Shown here piece after piece: positions 18,747-27,233 of a stretch of DNA of 64,000 bases. The number at the start of each line of letters is the position of its first letter. The first letter of the stretch is position 1. Under the pieces are notes generated by a model, which worked only from the letters and a program-made list of their open reading frames with translations, was not told the origin of the DNA and made no database searches. Source of the DNA: Anaerolineales bacterium (GTDB lineage Bacteria > Chloroflexota > Anaerolineae > Anaerolineales > JABWBV01); the NCBI GenBank assembly GCA_020634875.1, contig JACKAX010000017.1:3931-67930 (forward strand). The letters run 5' to 3'. Made by a program: the position numbers and the translations under genes.

Positions 18747-18993
18747 GGTGTATATTTTGACCTTATTAATGGATGGAAAACGAAAAATTTTTGTGCGTTT
18801 TACGAGACTGTTGTCCTAAAAAATGGGGGACATCTGCCACTTAGGAATTATTTTAGCCCCGTGCTAAACTCACTTTACTTGAAAAATATTTATTATCTAT
18901 AAAATTAAAGAGGGCATAAGCTCTTAAGCTTTCTCTATTCGTTTTGAGCAAAGTCTGGATACTCTTAAAAACGGTTTGATATTATTTTGTATT

Positions 18994-19410
18994 ATGAAAA
19001 AGGTACGTGTTCTCCTGGCTGACTCCCATTCTCAGGTCCGCACCCAATTGGCTGCTCGTCTTCAACGCGAGCAGGATATTGAACTTATTGGGCTGACTTC
19101 TAATAGTGGGCAGACCCTCCGCATGGCTCTTTCCAATCCGCCAGATGTACTCCTGATTGATCCCATGATGCGTGATGGCTTTGGCCTGGCAAATTTGCGG
19201 CAAATTGTTGCACGGCTTCCTACCACGATGATTATTGTCTTAACTGCCTACGTAGATACAGCCCTTAAAATGGAGTTTGATCGCATGGGGGTCTCTCAAA
19301 TCTTGACCAAGGGGTTATCATCTGAGAGTTTGCTGAATACGATTCGCTCAAATGCCAAATTCACAGCGCTCCCAGTTAACAAACCTGTCAACACTCCACT
19401 CAGGGTTTAG
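18994..19410 (+). CDS. Single-domain response regulator receiver
   Basis: 138 residues from the ATG at 18994; an in-frame upstream ATG at 18976 would add six residues. It has only a receiver fold: LLADSHS at the N terminus, phospho-acceptor D56 in VLLIDPMMRDG, Thr in IVLTAY and Lys in ILTKG. No output domain follows, so it probably works by protein contact or as a phosphate sink. It is transcribed alone, 247 bases after the DevS-like kinase, and ends at a strong terminator. It may receive phosphate from that kinase, but this is inference from position. Confidence 0.85.
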   Translation: MKKVRVLLADSHSQVRTQLAARLQREQDIELIGLTSNSGQTLRMALSNPPDVLLIDPMMRDGFGLANLRQIVARLPTTMIIVLTAYVDTALKMEFDRMGVSQILTKGLSSESLLNTIRSNAKFTALPVNKPVNTPLRV

Positions 19411-19440
19411 GAATCGGAGTTGAAATTTCATCCAAGAATG

Positions 19441-19476
19441 ATGGATAGGAATTTACAGTCCTATCCATCTTTTTTT
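19441..19476 (+). terminator. Rho-independent terminator after the receiver gene
   Basis: A 10-bp perfect stem (ATGGATAGGA / TCCTATCCAT) with an 8-base loop is followed by CTTTTTTT. Confidence 0.9.
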
Positions 19477-19629
19477 GCATCTTTTCTTTAGATACACACC
19501 TTCTCTTCTTTCTGGGGATATGAAACCTGTCACATGAAAACCGGGGCACTCGACCCTATGTATAGGGTGTATGGACAAGCAGAATTAAAATACACTTCAG
19601 GTAAATTTTATATCACTCAGGAGATTTCT

Positions 19630-20886
19630 ATGACGACCCCTTGGGAGTATCGTTACGCTCAGCGTACCCAGCGTATGGCGAGTTCAGCCATTCGCGAACT
19701 ACTAAAACTCACTGCTCTGCCCAACATGATTTCATTTGCAGGAGGGTTACCAGCCCCAGATGTCTTCCCCGTTGCTGCCTTTCAGGAAGCGTCTAACCGG
19801 GTGTTGAAAGACCACGGTGCAGAGGCCTTGCAATATGGTCCCACAGAAGGCTACCTGCCTTTGCGAGAAATGATTGCCCGTCACACTTCCCGCTATGGGA
19901 TACAAATCACCTCCAATAACGTTTTACTGACCTCCGGTTCCCAACAAGCCTTAGATCTGCTCGGAAAAATTTTTATCAACCCTGGGGACCGTATTCTTGT
20001 CGAATCCCCAACTTACCTCGGTGCTCTTCAAGCTTGGAACGCTTATGGGGCAGAATATGTGCCCGTGCCAATTGACGAATACGGCATGATTCCCGAAGCG
20101 TTAGAAGAAGCCCTGCGCGTTGGTCCCAAATTCATCTACGCTCTGCCCAACTTCCAAAACCCTAGCGGTGTTACCCTTTCCCTCGAACGTCGCCATAAGC
20201 TCCTCCAACTGGCGGAAGAACACGGTGTCCCAATCATTGAGGATGACCCTTATGGCCAACTGCGTTATGAAGGTGAACACAAACCGGCCCTCGTAGTACT
20301 TGATGGACAACTGCATAACTCTCACGATGGACACTACCGCGGGAATATCATTTACCTCAGTACGTTTTCTAAAATTTTGGCCCCAGGCATCCGCTTAGCA
20401 TGGGTCATCGCACCTCCCCAGGTTATTGACAAACTTGTCCAGGCTAAACAGGGGGCTGACCTACACACTGCAACTTTTAATCAGATGGTGGCTTACGAAG
20501 TCTCCCGAGGAGGGTTCCTTGACAACCACATTCGCACGATCCGGGAAGTATATGGTGCTCGCCGAGACATCATGCTCCAGGCTTTGGAAACCTATTTTCC
20601 GCCCCAAGTTTTGTGGACTCGTCCGGAAGGAGGCCTTTTCCTATGGATTACACTTCCTGACTGGATGGATGCTCGCGACGCCTTTAACACGGCCATCAAA
20701 CGCAAGGTAGCCTTTGTCCCTGGCCAACCGTTCTTCCCACACAGCGAAATCAAAAACTGTGCTCGCTTAAACTTTTCCAACGCCAGCCCCGAAGAAATCC
20801 GGACTGGGATTGCCCGATTAGGGAAAGTGTTTTATGAAATGTTAGAAACATCCCAAGATGAGGAACCCCAAAAAGCCTTGGAATAG
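19630..20886 (+). CDS. PLP-dependent aminotransferase, LysN/2-aminoadipate type
   Basis: 418 residues of fold-type I. The pyridoxal-phosphate lysine is K248 in LSTFSKILAPGIRLAW. Other hallmarks are SFAGGLPAPDVFP near the N terminus, QYGPTEGYLPLR, NFQNPSGV and EDDPYG. This pattern matches the LysN/Aro8-like group, which transaminates 2-aminoadipate and aromatic or branched-chain amino acids; the true substrate is not decided by sequence. A longer frame opens at 19534, but AGGAG six bases before the ATG at 19630 fixes the start. It is bounded by terminators on both sides, so it is monocistronic. It could feed 2-oxoacids to the ferredoxin oxidoreductase operon just downstream. Confidence 0.9.
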   Translation: MTTPWEYRYAQRTQRMASSAIRELLKLTALPNMISFAGGLPAPDVFPVAAFQEASNRVLKDHGAEALQYGPTEGYLPLREMIARHTSRYGIQITSNNVLLTSGSQQALDLLGKIFINPGDRILVESPTYLGALQAWNAYGAEYVPVPIDEYGMIPEALEEALRVGPKFIYALPNFQNPSGVTLSLERRHKLLQLAEEHGVPIIEDDPYGQLRYEGEHKPALVVLDGQLHNSHDGHYRGNIIYLSTFSKILAPGIRLAWVIAPPQVIDKLVQAKQGADLHTATFNQMVAYEVSRGGFLDNHIRTIREVYGARRDIMLQALETYFPPQVLWTRPEGGLFLWITLPDWMDARDAFNTAIKRKVAFVPGQPFFPHSEIKNCARLNFSNASPEEIRTGIARLGKVFYEMLETSQDEEPQKALE

Positions 20887-20896
20887 TGTTTTTATT

Positions 20897-20945
20897 GATT
20901 AGCAACAAAACAGCCGGTAAAACACCGGCTGTTTTGTTGCTAATC
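20897..20945. terminator. Long bidirectional terminator hairpin
   Basis: A 22-bp perfect stem (begins GATTAGCAACAAAACAGCC) with a 5-base loop lies between two convergent genes. The A/T-rich part of the stem gives T-runs in both directions. Confidence 0.85.
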
Positions 20946-20954
20946 GTTTATTGG

Positions 20955-21245
20955 TTAATTAATTTCATGAGGGGGCAATTCCGGGGTCATCCGATAAGCT
21001 GCATGGTGGCCGCTTGTGGTTTGTGAAAAAGCCTCAACGATTTCGTCCAACGCCACTGGACTGCCCGGCCCAATGATCCGATAAATTTTTTCTAGTTCGT
21101 TTTGCAATTCTTCCATCCGCTTGGCAAAAGCCTGTACCTTTTCTTCTTGGGTGTGGTTTAACAGGGCTTCACCAGCATCATGGAATTGCTTCGAGGCGTT
21201 CATCGCACGCTCAATATTCTCGACAATTTCGTTCCAATCCGACAT
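20955..21245 (-). CDS. Small helical protein of unknown function
   Basis: 96 residues, not recognised. The sequence is mostly helical and charged, with a probable coiled coil at about 30-60 (EEKVQAFAKRMEELQNELEK) and a Gly/Pro break (GPGSPVALDE). There is no signal peptide or membrane segment. GGAGG seven bases before the ATG and the strong terminator immediately downstream support a real gene. It is divergent from the ferredoxin oxidoreductase operon. Confidence 0.75.
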   Translation of the reverse strand: MSDWNEIVENIERAMNASKQFHDAGEALLNHTQEEKVQAFAKRMEELQNELEKIYRIIGPGSPVALDEIVEAFSQTTSGHHAAYRMTPELPPHEIN

Positions 21246-21525
21246 GGCACACCTCCTTTACAAGGCGTAAAAACGGGAAAGAACCTATCTTCAATGTAAT
21301 ATATTCCAGATTCCTTTCAAAATGTCAACTGTCACAGCTTTTCAATGACACATGACCCTGGCAACCATTGGCTGGACAGGGAAAATGAAATCAAATATTT
21401 TCCATACTTGAAGGCGCGCATAATGGAAAGATATTTCTTCAGGAGTTTGTAAATACTTACGGGTAGCGCAGAATTTATATACTTTGTGAGTAGATACAGG
21501 AGTTTTGTTTCAAAGGAGTACTACA

Positions 21526-21771
21526 ATGCCGGTGAGAGGCAGCATAGAAATTAATGAGTTATATTGCAAAGGATGTGAGCTATGTGTGGCAGCCTGCCCC
21601 CAACATGGAATCGCCTTAGCAATGGATGTTTTGACCCCGCGCGGGTACCACCCGGCCCGCCTTGTGTCTGAAAATTGTACTGGGTGCGAGATTTGCGGTA
21701 TCGTTTGCCCGGAAGCGGCAATTACTGTTTACCGCCAAACACCTGTCCGCGTAAGGGCAATAGGAGGGTGA
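21526..21771 (+). CDS. 2[4Fe-4S] ferredoxin subunit (delta) of 2-oxoacid:ferredoxin oxidoreductase
   Basis: 81 residues with two cluster motifs, [12 protein letters not shown] and [12 protein letters not shown], each CxxCxxCxxxC. It would carry electrons from the thiamine diphosphate subunit to ferredoxin. The frame is open upstream to a TTG at 21505, but AAAGGAG eight bases before the ATG at 21526 marks the start. The next gene begins two bases after its stop, so the subunits are translationally linked. It is the first gene of a four-gene operon (delta, alpha, beta, gamma). Confidence 0.93.
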   Translation: MPVRGSIEINELYCKGCELCVAACPQHGIALAMDVLTPRGYHPARLVSENCTGCEICGIVCPEAAITVYRQTPVRVRAIGG

Positions 21772-21772
21772 C

Positions 21773-22900
21773 ATGGCCCGTGAATTGCTCAAAGGCAACG
21801 TTGCAATGGCCGAAGCGGCTGTTCGCGCCGGGGTAGAAGCCTATTTTGGCTACCCCATCACTCCCCAAACCGAATTACTTGAACACATGTCTAAACGCAT
21901 GCCCGAACTGGGGCGTGTATTCTTACAAGCTGAAAGTGAAGTCGCCGCTATCAATATGGTGTACGGCGCGGCTTGTACCGGCAAGCGCATCATGTCCTCC
22001 TCCTCCAGCCCCGGTGTGAGTTTGATGATGGAAGGCATCTCCTATATCGCGGGTACAGAAATTCCCGTGGTCTTAATTGATGTCATGCGCGGTGGTCCCG
22101 GCTTGGGCAATATCGCCCCCGCCCAGGGGGACTACAAACAAATTGTCCACGGCGGTGGGCACGGCGACTATTTCCCCATCGTCCTCGCCCCCGCCAGCGT
22201 GCAGGAAGCGATTGATCTCACGGTTCAGGCGTTTGATCTGGCTGAAAAATATCGCAGTATCGTGATCGTCCTCGCGGATGGAAGCATCGGGCAAATGATG
22301 GAACCCGCCGAACTGCCCGAAATGCGCCCCATCCGCACGGAAGTCCCCGCATGGGCGACCAACGGAGCCAAAGATCGTCCGCGCCGCCTGCTTTCCTCCA
22401 TTTACCTGCAACCCGACGAAGAAGAGATCACCAACATTCGCCTGCTCCGGCGGTACGAAGAAATTCAAGCCAACGAAGTTCAGTACAAAGAATATTACAC
22501 GGAAGATGCTGAATACGTTGTCGTCGGGTTTGGCACTGCAGGACGCGTCGCCCTTTCCGCGGTGCGCGCGGCCCGTGCGGAGGGGATCAAAGTTGGGTTA
22601 CTACGCCCGATCACCCTCCGCCCCTTCCCCACCAAACCCCTCGCAAAACTCGCAGGTCGGGTACGTTCCTTCCTCGTGGTCGAGATGAACTCCGGTCAAA
22701 TGGTGGACGATGTCCGGCTCGCGGTCAACGGTCTGGCCCCGGTCGAATTCTACGGGCGGATGGGGGGGGTAGTTCCCATGGCCGATGAAATTTTGGATGA
22801 GATCAGAAAAAGCGCGGTGCAAAAAGCAACTTACCGCAACGGTCACGCCCGCAAAGAGTGGTTGACCCATCTCTCTGAACTTCACGCAAGCAAGAACTAA
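21773..22900 (+). CDS. 2-oxoacid:ferredoxin oxidoreductase alpha subunit (VorB/KorA-like)
   Basis: 375 residues. The N-terminal pyrimidine-binding domain has [14 protein letters not shown] and [11 protein letters not shown]. The activator-Glu region is [17 protein letters not shown], and [14 protein letters not shown] and GPGLGN follow. A transketolase C-terminal-like domain starts near 255. The subunit helps bind thiamine diphosphate and 2-oxoacid for oxidative decarboxylation to acyl-CoA with ferredoxin as acceptor. The layout with a separate ferredoxin subunit and GYPITPQTE fits the Vor/Kor group (2-oxoisovalerate or 2-oxoglutarate) better than a pyruvate enzyme. Which substrate is used cannot be read from sequence. 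Confidence 0.93.
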   Translation: MARELLKGNVAMAEAAVRAGVEAYFGYPITPQTELLEHMSKRMPELGRVFLQAESEVAAINMVYGAACTGKRIMSSSSSPGVSLMMEGISYIAGTEIPVVLIDVMRGGPGLGNIAPAQGDYKQIVHGGGHGDYFPIVLAPASVQEAIDLTVQAFDLAEKYRSIVIVLADGSIGQMMEPAELPEMRPIRTEVPAWATNGAKDRPRRLLSSIYLQPDEEEITNIRLLRRYEEIQANEVQYKEYYTEDAEYVVVGFGTAGRVALSAVRAARAEGIKVGLLRPITLRPFPTKPLAKLAGRVRSFLVVEMNSGQMVDDVRLAVNGLAPVEFYGRMGGVVPMADEILDEIRKSAVQKATYRNGHARKEWLTHLSELHASKN

Positions 22901-22910
22901 GGAGTGAGCC

Positions 22911-23702
22911 ATGGATATTCGAGTTCCTTTCGCACGCGATAATTTTGACCTGGTCTATGAACGCCCCGAAGCGTTGGGCGATACCGTCACCCACTACTGC
23001 CCCGGCTGCACCCACGGCACCGCTCACAAACTCGTCGCCGAAGTGATTGACGAAATGGGCATCAGTGACCAAACGATTGGCGTGGCCTCGGTCGGCTGTT
23101 CCGTCTTTTCTTATAACTACTTCAATTGTGACTTTGTCGAAGCTGCCCACGGACGTGCCCCAGCAATGGCAACAGGCATCAAACGGGTTCTCCCCGACCG
23201 GTTTGTCTTCACCTATCAGGGTGATGGCGATTTGGCCTCCATTGGCATGGGCGAAATCGTCCACGCCGCCGCCCGCGGGGAAAACATCACCGTCATCTTC
23301 ATCAACAACGCCATTTACGGCATGACCGGCGGACAAATGGCCCCCACGACCCTTCCAGGGATGGTTACAACTTCCTCCCCCACCGGGCGCGACCCCTTCG
23401 CCACCGGCTATCCGATGCACGTGTCCGAGCTTTTGTCCACCTTGCAAGGCACTAGTTATATCGTCCGGCGCAGTTTGCACGATGTCGCCAACATTCGTAA
23501 AGCCAAAAAAGCCATTCGCACGGCATTTGAAGTGCAAGCGCGCGGCCTAGGTTTTGCGCTCGTCGAATTGCTCTCCACCTGCCCGACCAACTGGGGTATG
23601 CAACCCCTCGCGGCCTGTGATTGGCTTGCAAATAGTATGATCCCGGTTTATCCGTTAGGCGACTACAAAGTAAACGAGGCTGTCAAAGCCATCAAAATTT
23701 AA
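22911..23702 (+). CDS. 2-oxoacid:ferredoxin oxidoreductase beta subunit (thiamine diphosphate-binding)
   Basis: 263 residues. CPGCTHG near the N terminus and the cofactor motif [12 protein letters not shown] followed by [11 protein letters not shown] bind thiamine diphosphate and Mg2+. Cysteines at CPGC and [10 protein letters not shown] suit a proximal cluster, as in Por/Kor beta subunits. It forms the catalytic core with the alpha subunit. It starts ten bases after the alpha stop, with AAGGAG nearby. A 100-base gap separates it from the gamma gene. Confidence 0.93.
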   Translation: MDIRVPFARDNFDLVYERPEALGDTVTHYCPGCTHGTAHKLVAEVIDEMGISDQTIGVASVGCSVFSYNYFNCDFVEAAHGRAPAMATGIKRVLPDRFVFTYQGDGDLASIGMGEIVHAAARGENITVIFINNAIYGMTGGQMAPTTLPGMVTTSSPTGRDPFATGYPMHVSELLSTLQGTSYIVRRSLHDVANIRKAKKAIRTAFEVQARGLGFALVELLSTCPTNWGMQPLAACDWLANSMIPVYPLGDYKVNEAVKAIKI

Positions 23703-23802
23703 GTTCCCACCAATTCCCACAATTTCCGGGAGTTCCAATTTCAGGTGCGAACCAACCGGAAGGGAATTAATAAGTAAATATCTTGCTGTTCAGGAGTGAA
23801 AC

Positions 23803-24381
23803 ATGCAAACAGAAATCGTCATTTCAGGATTTGGGGGTCAGGGGGTGCTCTTTGCGGGGCAAGTTTTAGCGTATGCCGCCATGGATACCGGGCTAAACGT
23901 AACCTGGATTCCCTCGTATGGACCGGAGATGCGTGGGGGTACCGCAAACTGTACGGTCATTGTTTCAGATGAGGAGATTGGTGCACCGTTGGTGAAAAAC
24001 CCACTTGCAGTGATCGCCCTCAATCTACCTTCTTTAGATAAGTACGAACCGCTAGTCACTGACGGGGGCGTTCTAGTGGTCAATACGGCGCTGGTTAACC
24101 GTGAGGTTCAGCGCAAAGACTTAATTGTCATTGGCATTCCAGCCAATGAAATCGCCGAAAGGTTGGGAGATAAGCGGCTGGCCAACATGGTGGCTGTAGG
24201 GGCGTTGCTTGGCGGATTAGAACAGGTTCGGGCAAAAACCGAACTGCCAGTTCCGTCTCTGGATGCCGTGATTCAAGCCCTAAAGGATCACTTGCCGGAG
24301 CGGCACCAAAGACTAATTCCCGCCAATGTAGAAGCCCTCCATCAAGGGATGGCCTTTGTACCCGAACTTCCTGCTGTATAG
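23803..24381 (+). CDS. 2-oxoacid:ferredoxin oxidoreductase gamma subunit
   Basis: 192 residues, the usual size. [17 protein letters not shown] at the N terminus and [14 protein letters not shown] are the hallmarks of the gamma (CoA-binding/structural) domain. It completes the four-subunit enzyme. An AGGAG precedes the ATG, and a strong terminator lies about 90 bases downstream, so the operon ends here. Confidence 0.93.
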   Translation: MQTEIVISGFGGQGVLFAGQVLAYAAMDTGLNVTWIPSYGPEMRGGTANCTVIVSDEEIGAPLVKNPLAVIALNLPSLDKYEPLVTDGGVLVVNTALVNREVQRKDLIVIGIPANEIAERLGDKRLANMVAVGALLGGLEQVRAKTELPVPSLDAVIQALKDHLPERHQRLIPANVEALHQGMAFVPELPAV

Positions 24382-24470
24382 AGCTGTACTGCTGGAAATT
24401 CACCCCTGGGACCTGGGGGCAGTTCTAACCTATTGGATTAGAGTGAGGGAAAACCGTCCAAACGCTCGAT

Positions 24471-24507
24471 GCGCCCCATGCTTGAAAAGGCATGGGGCGC
24501 TTTCGTT
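24471..24507 (+). terminator. Rho-independent terminator of the oxidoreductase operon
   Basis: A 10-bp perfect stem (GCGCCCCATG / CATGGGGCGC, extendable by a C-G pair) is followed by TTTCGTTTT. Confidence 0.88.
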
Positions 24508-24556
24508 TTGTGAGAACTTGACGGCTCGATCTTGCACTCTTACAATCGCTTTCCCC

Positions 24557-25195
24557 ATGTCAAAACAAAAATCATCCAAAACCTACGTTGTCTGGAAAGG
24601 CCGCAAACCGGGAATTTACCCCACCTGGGATGCCTGCAAAGCCCAAGTGGAAGGCTACCCCGGCGCATTGTATAAATCTTTTACCACGCGGACCGAAGCG
24701 GAATCTGCCTACCGACAATCTGTCACCTCTTTCGTGGGCAACCCCACCCCGCGAAACCTGGCCCCCGCGGACCTCCGTACCCTGGGCATCACCCACCCCG
24801 ACGCGGTCGCCGTGGATGCCGCGTGCAGTGGCAGCCCTGGCCCCGTCGAATACCGCGCCCGCTACCTGTTCTCCGGCAAACTCCTCTTTCATCAAGGCCC
24901 GTACCCCGACGGAACCAACAACGTCGGCGAATTCCTCGCGATTGTCCACGCTCTTGCCTATTTCCAACGCCAGGGAAGCGACGCCCCGATCTACTCCGAT
25001 TCCGCCAACGCACTCTTATGGGTGAAACTCAAACGTTGCCGCACCAAACTCGCCCGCACCTCCCGCAACGCCGAACTCTTCGACCTGATCGCCCGCGCGG
25101 AAAAGTGGCTGGCGGAAAACCGCTATCCCAACCCCCTCCTCAAATGGAAAACCAGTGAATGGGGCGAAATCCCCGCCGATTTTGGAAGGAAGTGA
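24557..25195 (+). CDS. Viroplasmin-domain ribonuclease H-like protein
   Basis: 212 residues. The N-terminal 50 residues (YVVWKGRKPGIYPTWDACKA, then LYKSFTTRTEAESAY) are the viroplasmin/Cauli_VI domain that binds RNA-DNA hybrids in eukaryotic RNase H1. The C-terminal RNase H fold has the acidic set D87 (VAVDAACSG), E125 (NNVGEFLAI), D148 (IYSDSANALLW) and D208 near the end. It should cut RNA in RNA-DNA hybrids. The frame is open upstream into the terminator, so the ATG at 24557 after that hairpin is chosen; no clear ribosome-binding site is seen. A fold-back repeat follows it. Confidence 0.9.
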   Translation: MSKQKSSKTYVVWKGRKPGIYPTWDACKAQVEGYPGALYKSFTTRTEAESAYRQSVTSFVGNPTPRNLAPADLRTLGITHPDAVAVDAACSGSPGPVEYRARYLFSGKLLFHQGPYPDGTNNVGEFLAIVHALAYFQRQGSDAPIYSDSANALLWVKLKRCRTKLARTSRNAELFDLIARAEKWLAENRYPNPLLKWKTSEWGEIPADFGRK

Positions 25196-25208
25196 GTGTG
25201 TAGTGCGA

Positions 25209-25256
25209 TGTAGTGCGAATTGCCAATTCGCAAGCGATTTAGCAATTTGTACTACA
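25209..25256. repeat. Fold-back inverted repeat after the RNase H gene
   Basis: Arms of 15 bases (TGTAGTGCGAATTGC and the complement of GCAATTTGTACTACA) match at 13 positions. Inside is a nearly loop-free palindrome TGCGAATTGCCAATTCGCA. There is no T-run on either side. Confidence 0.7.
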
Positions 25257-25288
25257 TACAAGTGCAATTTCGCTCAACCTGACTATCT

Positions 25289-25403
25289 TGTCATTTCGAC
25301 CTACGGGAGAAATCTCTGGAGCGTGCTGAGAAATCGTCTATCCATCAGGCAGGCTCATCGGACGGTTGTTACAGGGATTCCTCACTGCGTTCAGAGAATG
25401 ACA
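25289..25403. repeat. Imperfect fold-back element with TGTCATT/AATGACA ends
   Basis: The element starts TGTCATTTCGAC and ends GAATGACA, directly against the stop codon of the ABC exporter gene. The inner parts (GGAGAAATCTCT and similar) are of the REP-like type seen between genes in many genomes. It fills the spacer between convergent genes. Confidence 0.5.
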
Positions 25404-27233
25404 TTAAGTCGCCTGTCCCTTAAACTGGCTCATATACAGGTGATGATAAAACCCCTTTTGCGCCAACAACTCTTTGTGATTCCCCCGCTCGATAATTTCC
25501 CCATCTTTGATCACTAATAATTCACTCGCCTCGCGGATGGTACTCAACCGGTGAGCAATGACAAAACTCGTGCGCCCCGCCATGAGGCGGAGCATGGATT
25601 TCTGAATGCGCGCCTCAGTGCGGGTGTCCACACTGCTGGTAGCCTCGTCGAGGATCAGAATGCGCGGGTCAGCCAAAATGGAACGGGCAATGGTGAGCAG
25701 TTGGCGTTGACCCTGGCTGAGATTGCTCCCACGTTCAGAGAGCATCGTCTCATAGCCATGTGGCAGTTGGCGGATGAAATGATCGGCGTCGGCCATTTTC
25801 GAGGCCTGGATGCACTCTTCGTCGGTCGCGTCCAGCCGTCCGTAGCGGATGTTGTCCATCACGGTAGCGGAAAACAGGAAGGTGTCTTGCAGTACGATTC
25901 CCAGTTGGCGGCGTAGGCTGGATTTTTCAACGTGGCGGATGTCATGGTCGTCAATCGTGATGGCACCACTGTCAATGTCGTAAAAACGCGAGAGCAGGTT
26001 CACCAGCGTGGTTTTGCCCGCCCCGGTAGGGCCGACGAGGGCGATGGCTTGACCTGGTTCGGCGTGTAGGGTCATGTTTTTGATGACGGGGATGCCGGGC
26101 AGATAGCTGAACGTGACCTGATCGAAGTGGACTTCGCCGCGAATCGTGTCGAGGGGTTTAGCGTCGGGGTCGTCCACCAACTCGCGAGGGGTGTCCATCA
26201 CTTCGAAGACGCGCTCTGCTCCGGCCAGGGCTGCCTGGATATCGTTGTAAATATTCGCCAACTGTCGAAGGGGTTGGATGAACCGGCGTCCGTAACTGAT
26301 GAACGTGGCAATCGCCCCGACCGTTGCGAGGTCGCGGATGGCGAGCCAGCCCCCCACGCCCGCGAGCACGATCACGAACAGGTTGCCGAGGATATTGGTG
26401 AGCGGCATCAGCAGGAGCGCGTAGGAGTTCGCATAGACACCCGCGCGGTACACAGCCTCGTTGTGTTCGCGAAAGGTTTCGACCGCCCGATCATTGCGCC
26501 TGAACGCCTTCACCACCCGTTGCCCGCTGATGTTTTCTTCCATCGTGCCGTTGAGCTGTCCCAGGCTTTTTTGCAAATCCCGAAACCCCCGCCGCGTGTA
26601 CCGGGCCACAAATCCGGTGAACCAAAACGTGATCGGGACCACCACCAACGCGGCCAATGCCAACCAGACATTGAGCACAAACATCGCGACGAGAATTCCG
26701 ACAAGGGTCAGACCGCCCGCCACGAGCGAGGTGACATTTTGGGAAATAGCCTGGTTGATAGCGTCAATGTCGTTGGTCAGTCGGCTCATCAGTTCCCCGG
26801 CAGGGTTGCGGTCGTAAAAGCTGAGGGAGAGGCTTTGCAGGTGTTTGAATAAATCTTGGCGGAGTTGGCGCAGTGCGCTTTGAGAGATGCGCGCCATGAA
26901 CCAGTCGGAAGTGGATTGGAACGCGGCACTGAGCAGGTATACCGTCAGCATCAGCAGGGCGATGCGGATCAGTCCGGCGACATCGTGGGTGCTGATAAAG
27001 CGGTCAATCGCAACACCCATCAGGTACGGGCCGACGAGGTCGAGTAGGGTGTACACGAGAACAAGCACGAACACGCCGCTCAACGCGGGCAGATGGGGGC
27101 GAAGATAGTACAGGAAACGGCGCAACGCGTGGCGGGCGTCTTTGGCGCGTTCGACACTGCGCGGGGTGGCCGGGCCGCGCATCAGGTTGGGGTTCATTTG
27201 GGCTTGTTTGGTGTCGGTGGGTTGGTTAGACAT
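25404..27233 (-). CDS. ABC exporter half-transporter, catalytic-site subunit of a heterodimer
   Basis: 609 residues. A six-helix exporter membrane domain (about 60-350) is followed by an ATPase domain with Walker A GPTGAGKTTLV, Walker B ILILDEATSSVD with the catalytic Glu, and switch His in IAHRLS. The signature is LSQGQ instead of LSGGQ. Together with the neighbouring half-transporter this is the pattern of heterodimeric exporters such as TM287/TM288 and BmrCD. The frame continues upstream over the other gene, but GGGAGG before the ATG at 27233 fixes the start, which overlaps the upstream stop by eight bases. Substrate (drug, lipid or peptide) unknown. Confidence 0.93.
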   Translation of the reverse strand: MSNQPTDTKQAQMNPNLMRGPATPRSVERAKDARHALRRFLYYLRPHLPALSGVFVLVLVYTLLDLVGPYLMGVAIDRFISTHDVAGLIRIALLMLTVYLLSAAFQSTSDWFMARISQSALRQLRQDLFKHLQSLSLSFYDRNPAGELMSRLTNDIDAINQAISQNVTSLVAGGLTLVGILVAMFVLNVWLALAALVVVPITFWFTGFVARYTRRGFRDLQKSLGQLNGTMEENISGQRVVKAFRRNDRAVETFREHNEAVYRAGVYANSYALLLMPLTNILGNLFVIVLAGVGGWLAIRDLATVGAIATFISYGRRFIQPLRQLANIYNDIQAALAGAERVFEVMDTPRELVDDPDAKPLDTIRGEVHFDQVTFSYLPGIPVIKNMTLHAEPGQAIALVGPTGAGKTTLVNLLSRFYDIDSGAITIDDHDIRHVEKSSLRRQLGIVLQDTFLFSATVMDNIRYGRLDATDEECIQASKMADADHFIRQLPHGYETMLSERGSNLSQGQRQLLTIARSILADPRILILDEATSSVDTRTEARIQKSMLRLMAGRTSFVIAHRLSTIREASELLVIKDGEIIERGNHKELLAQKGFYHHLYMSQFKGQAT

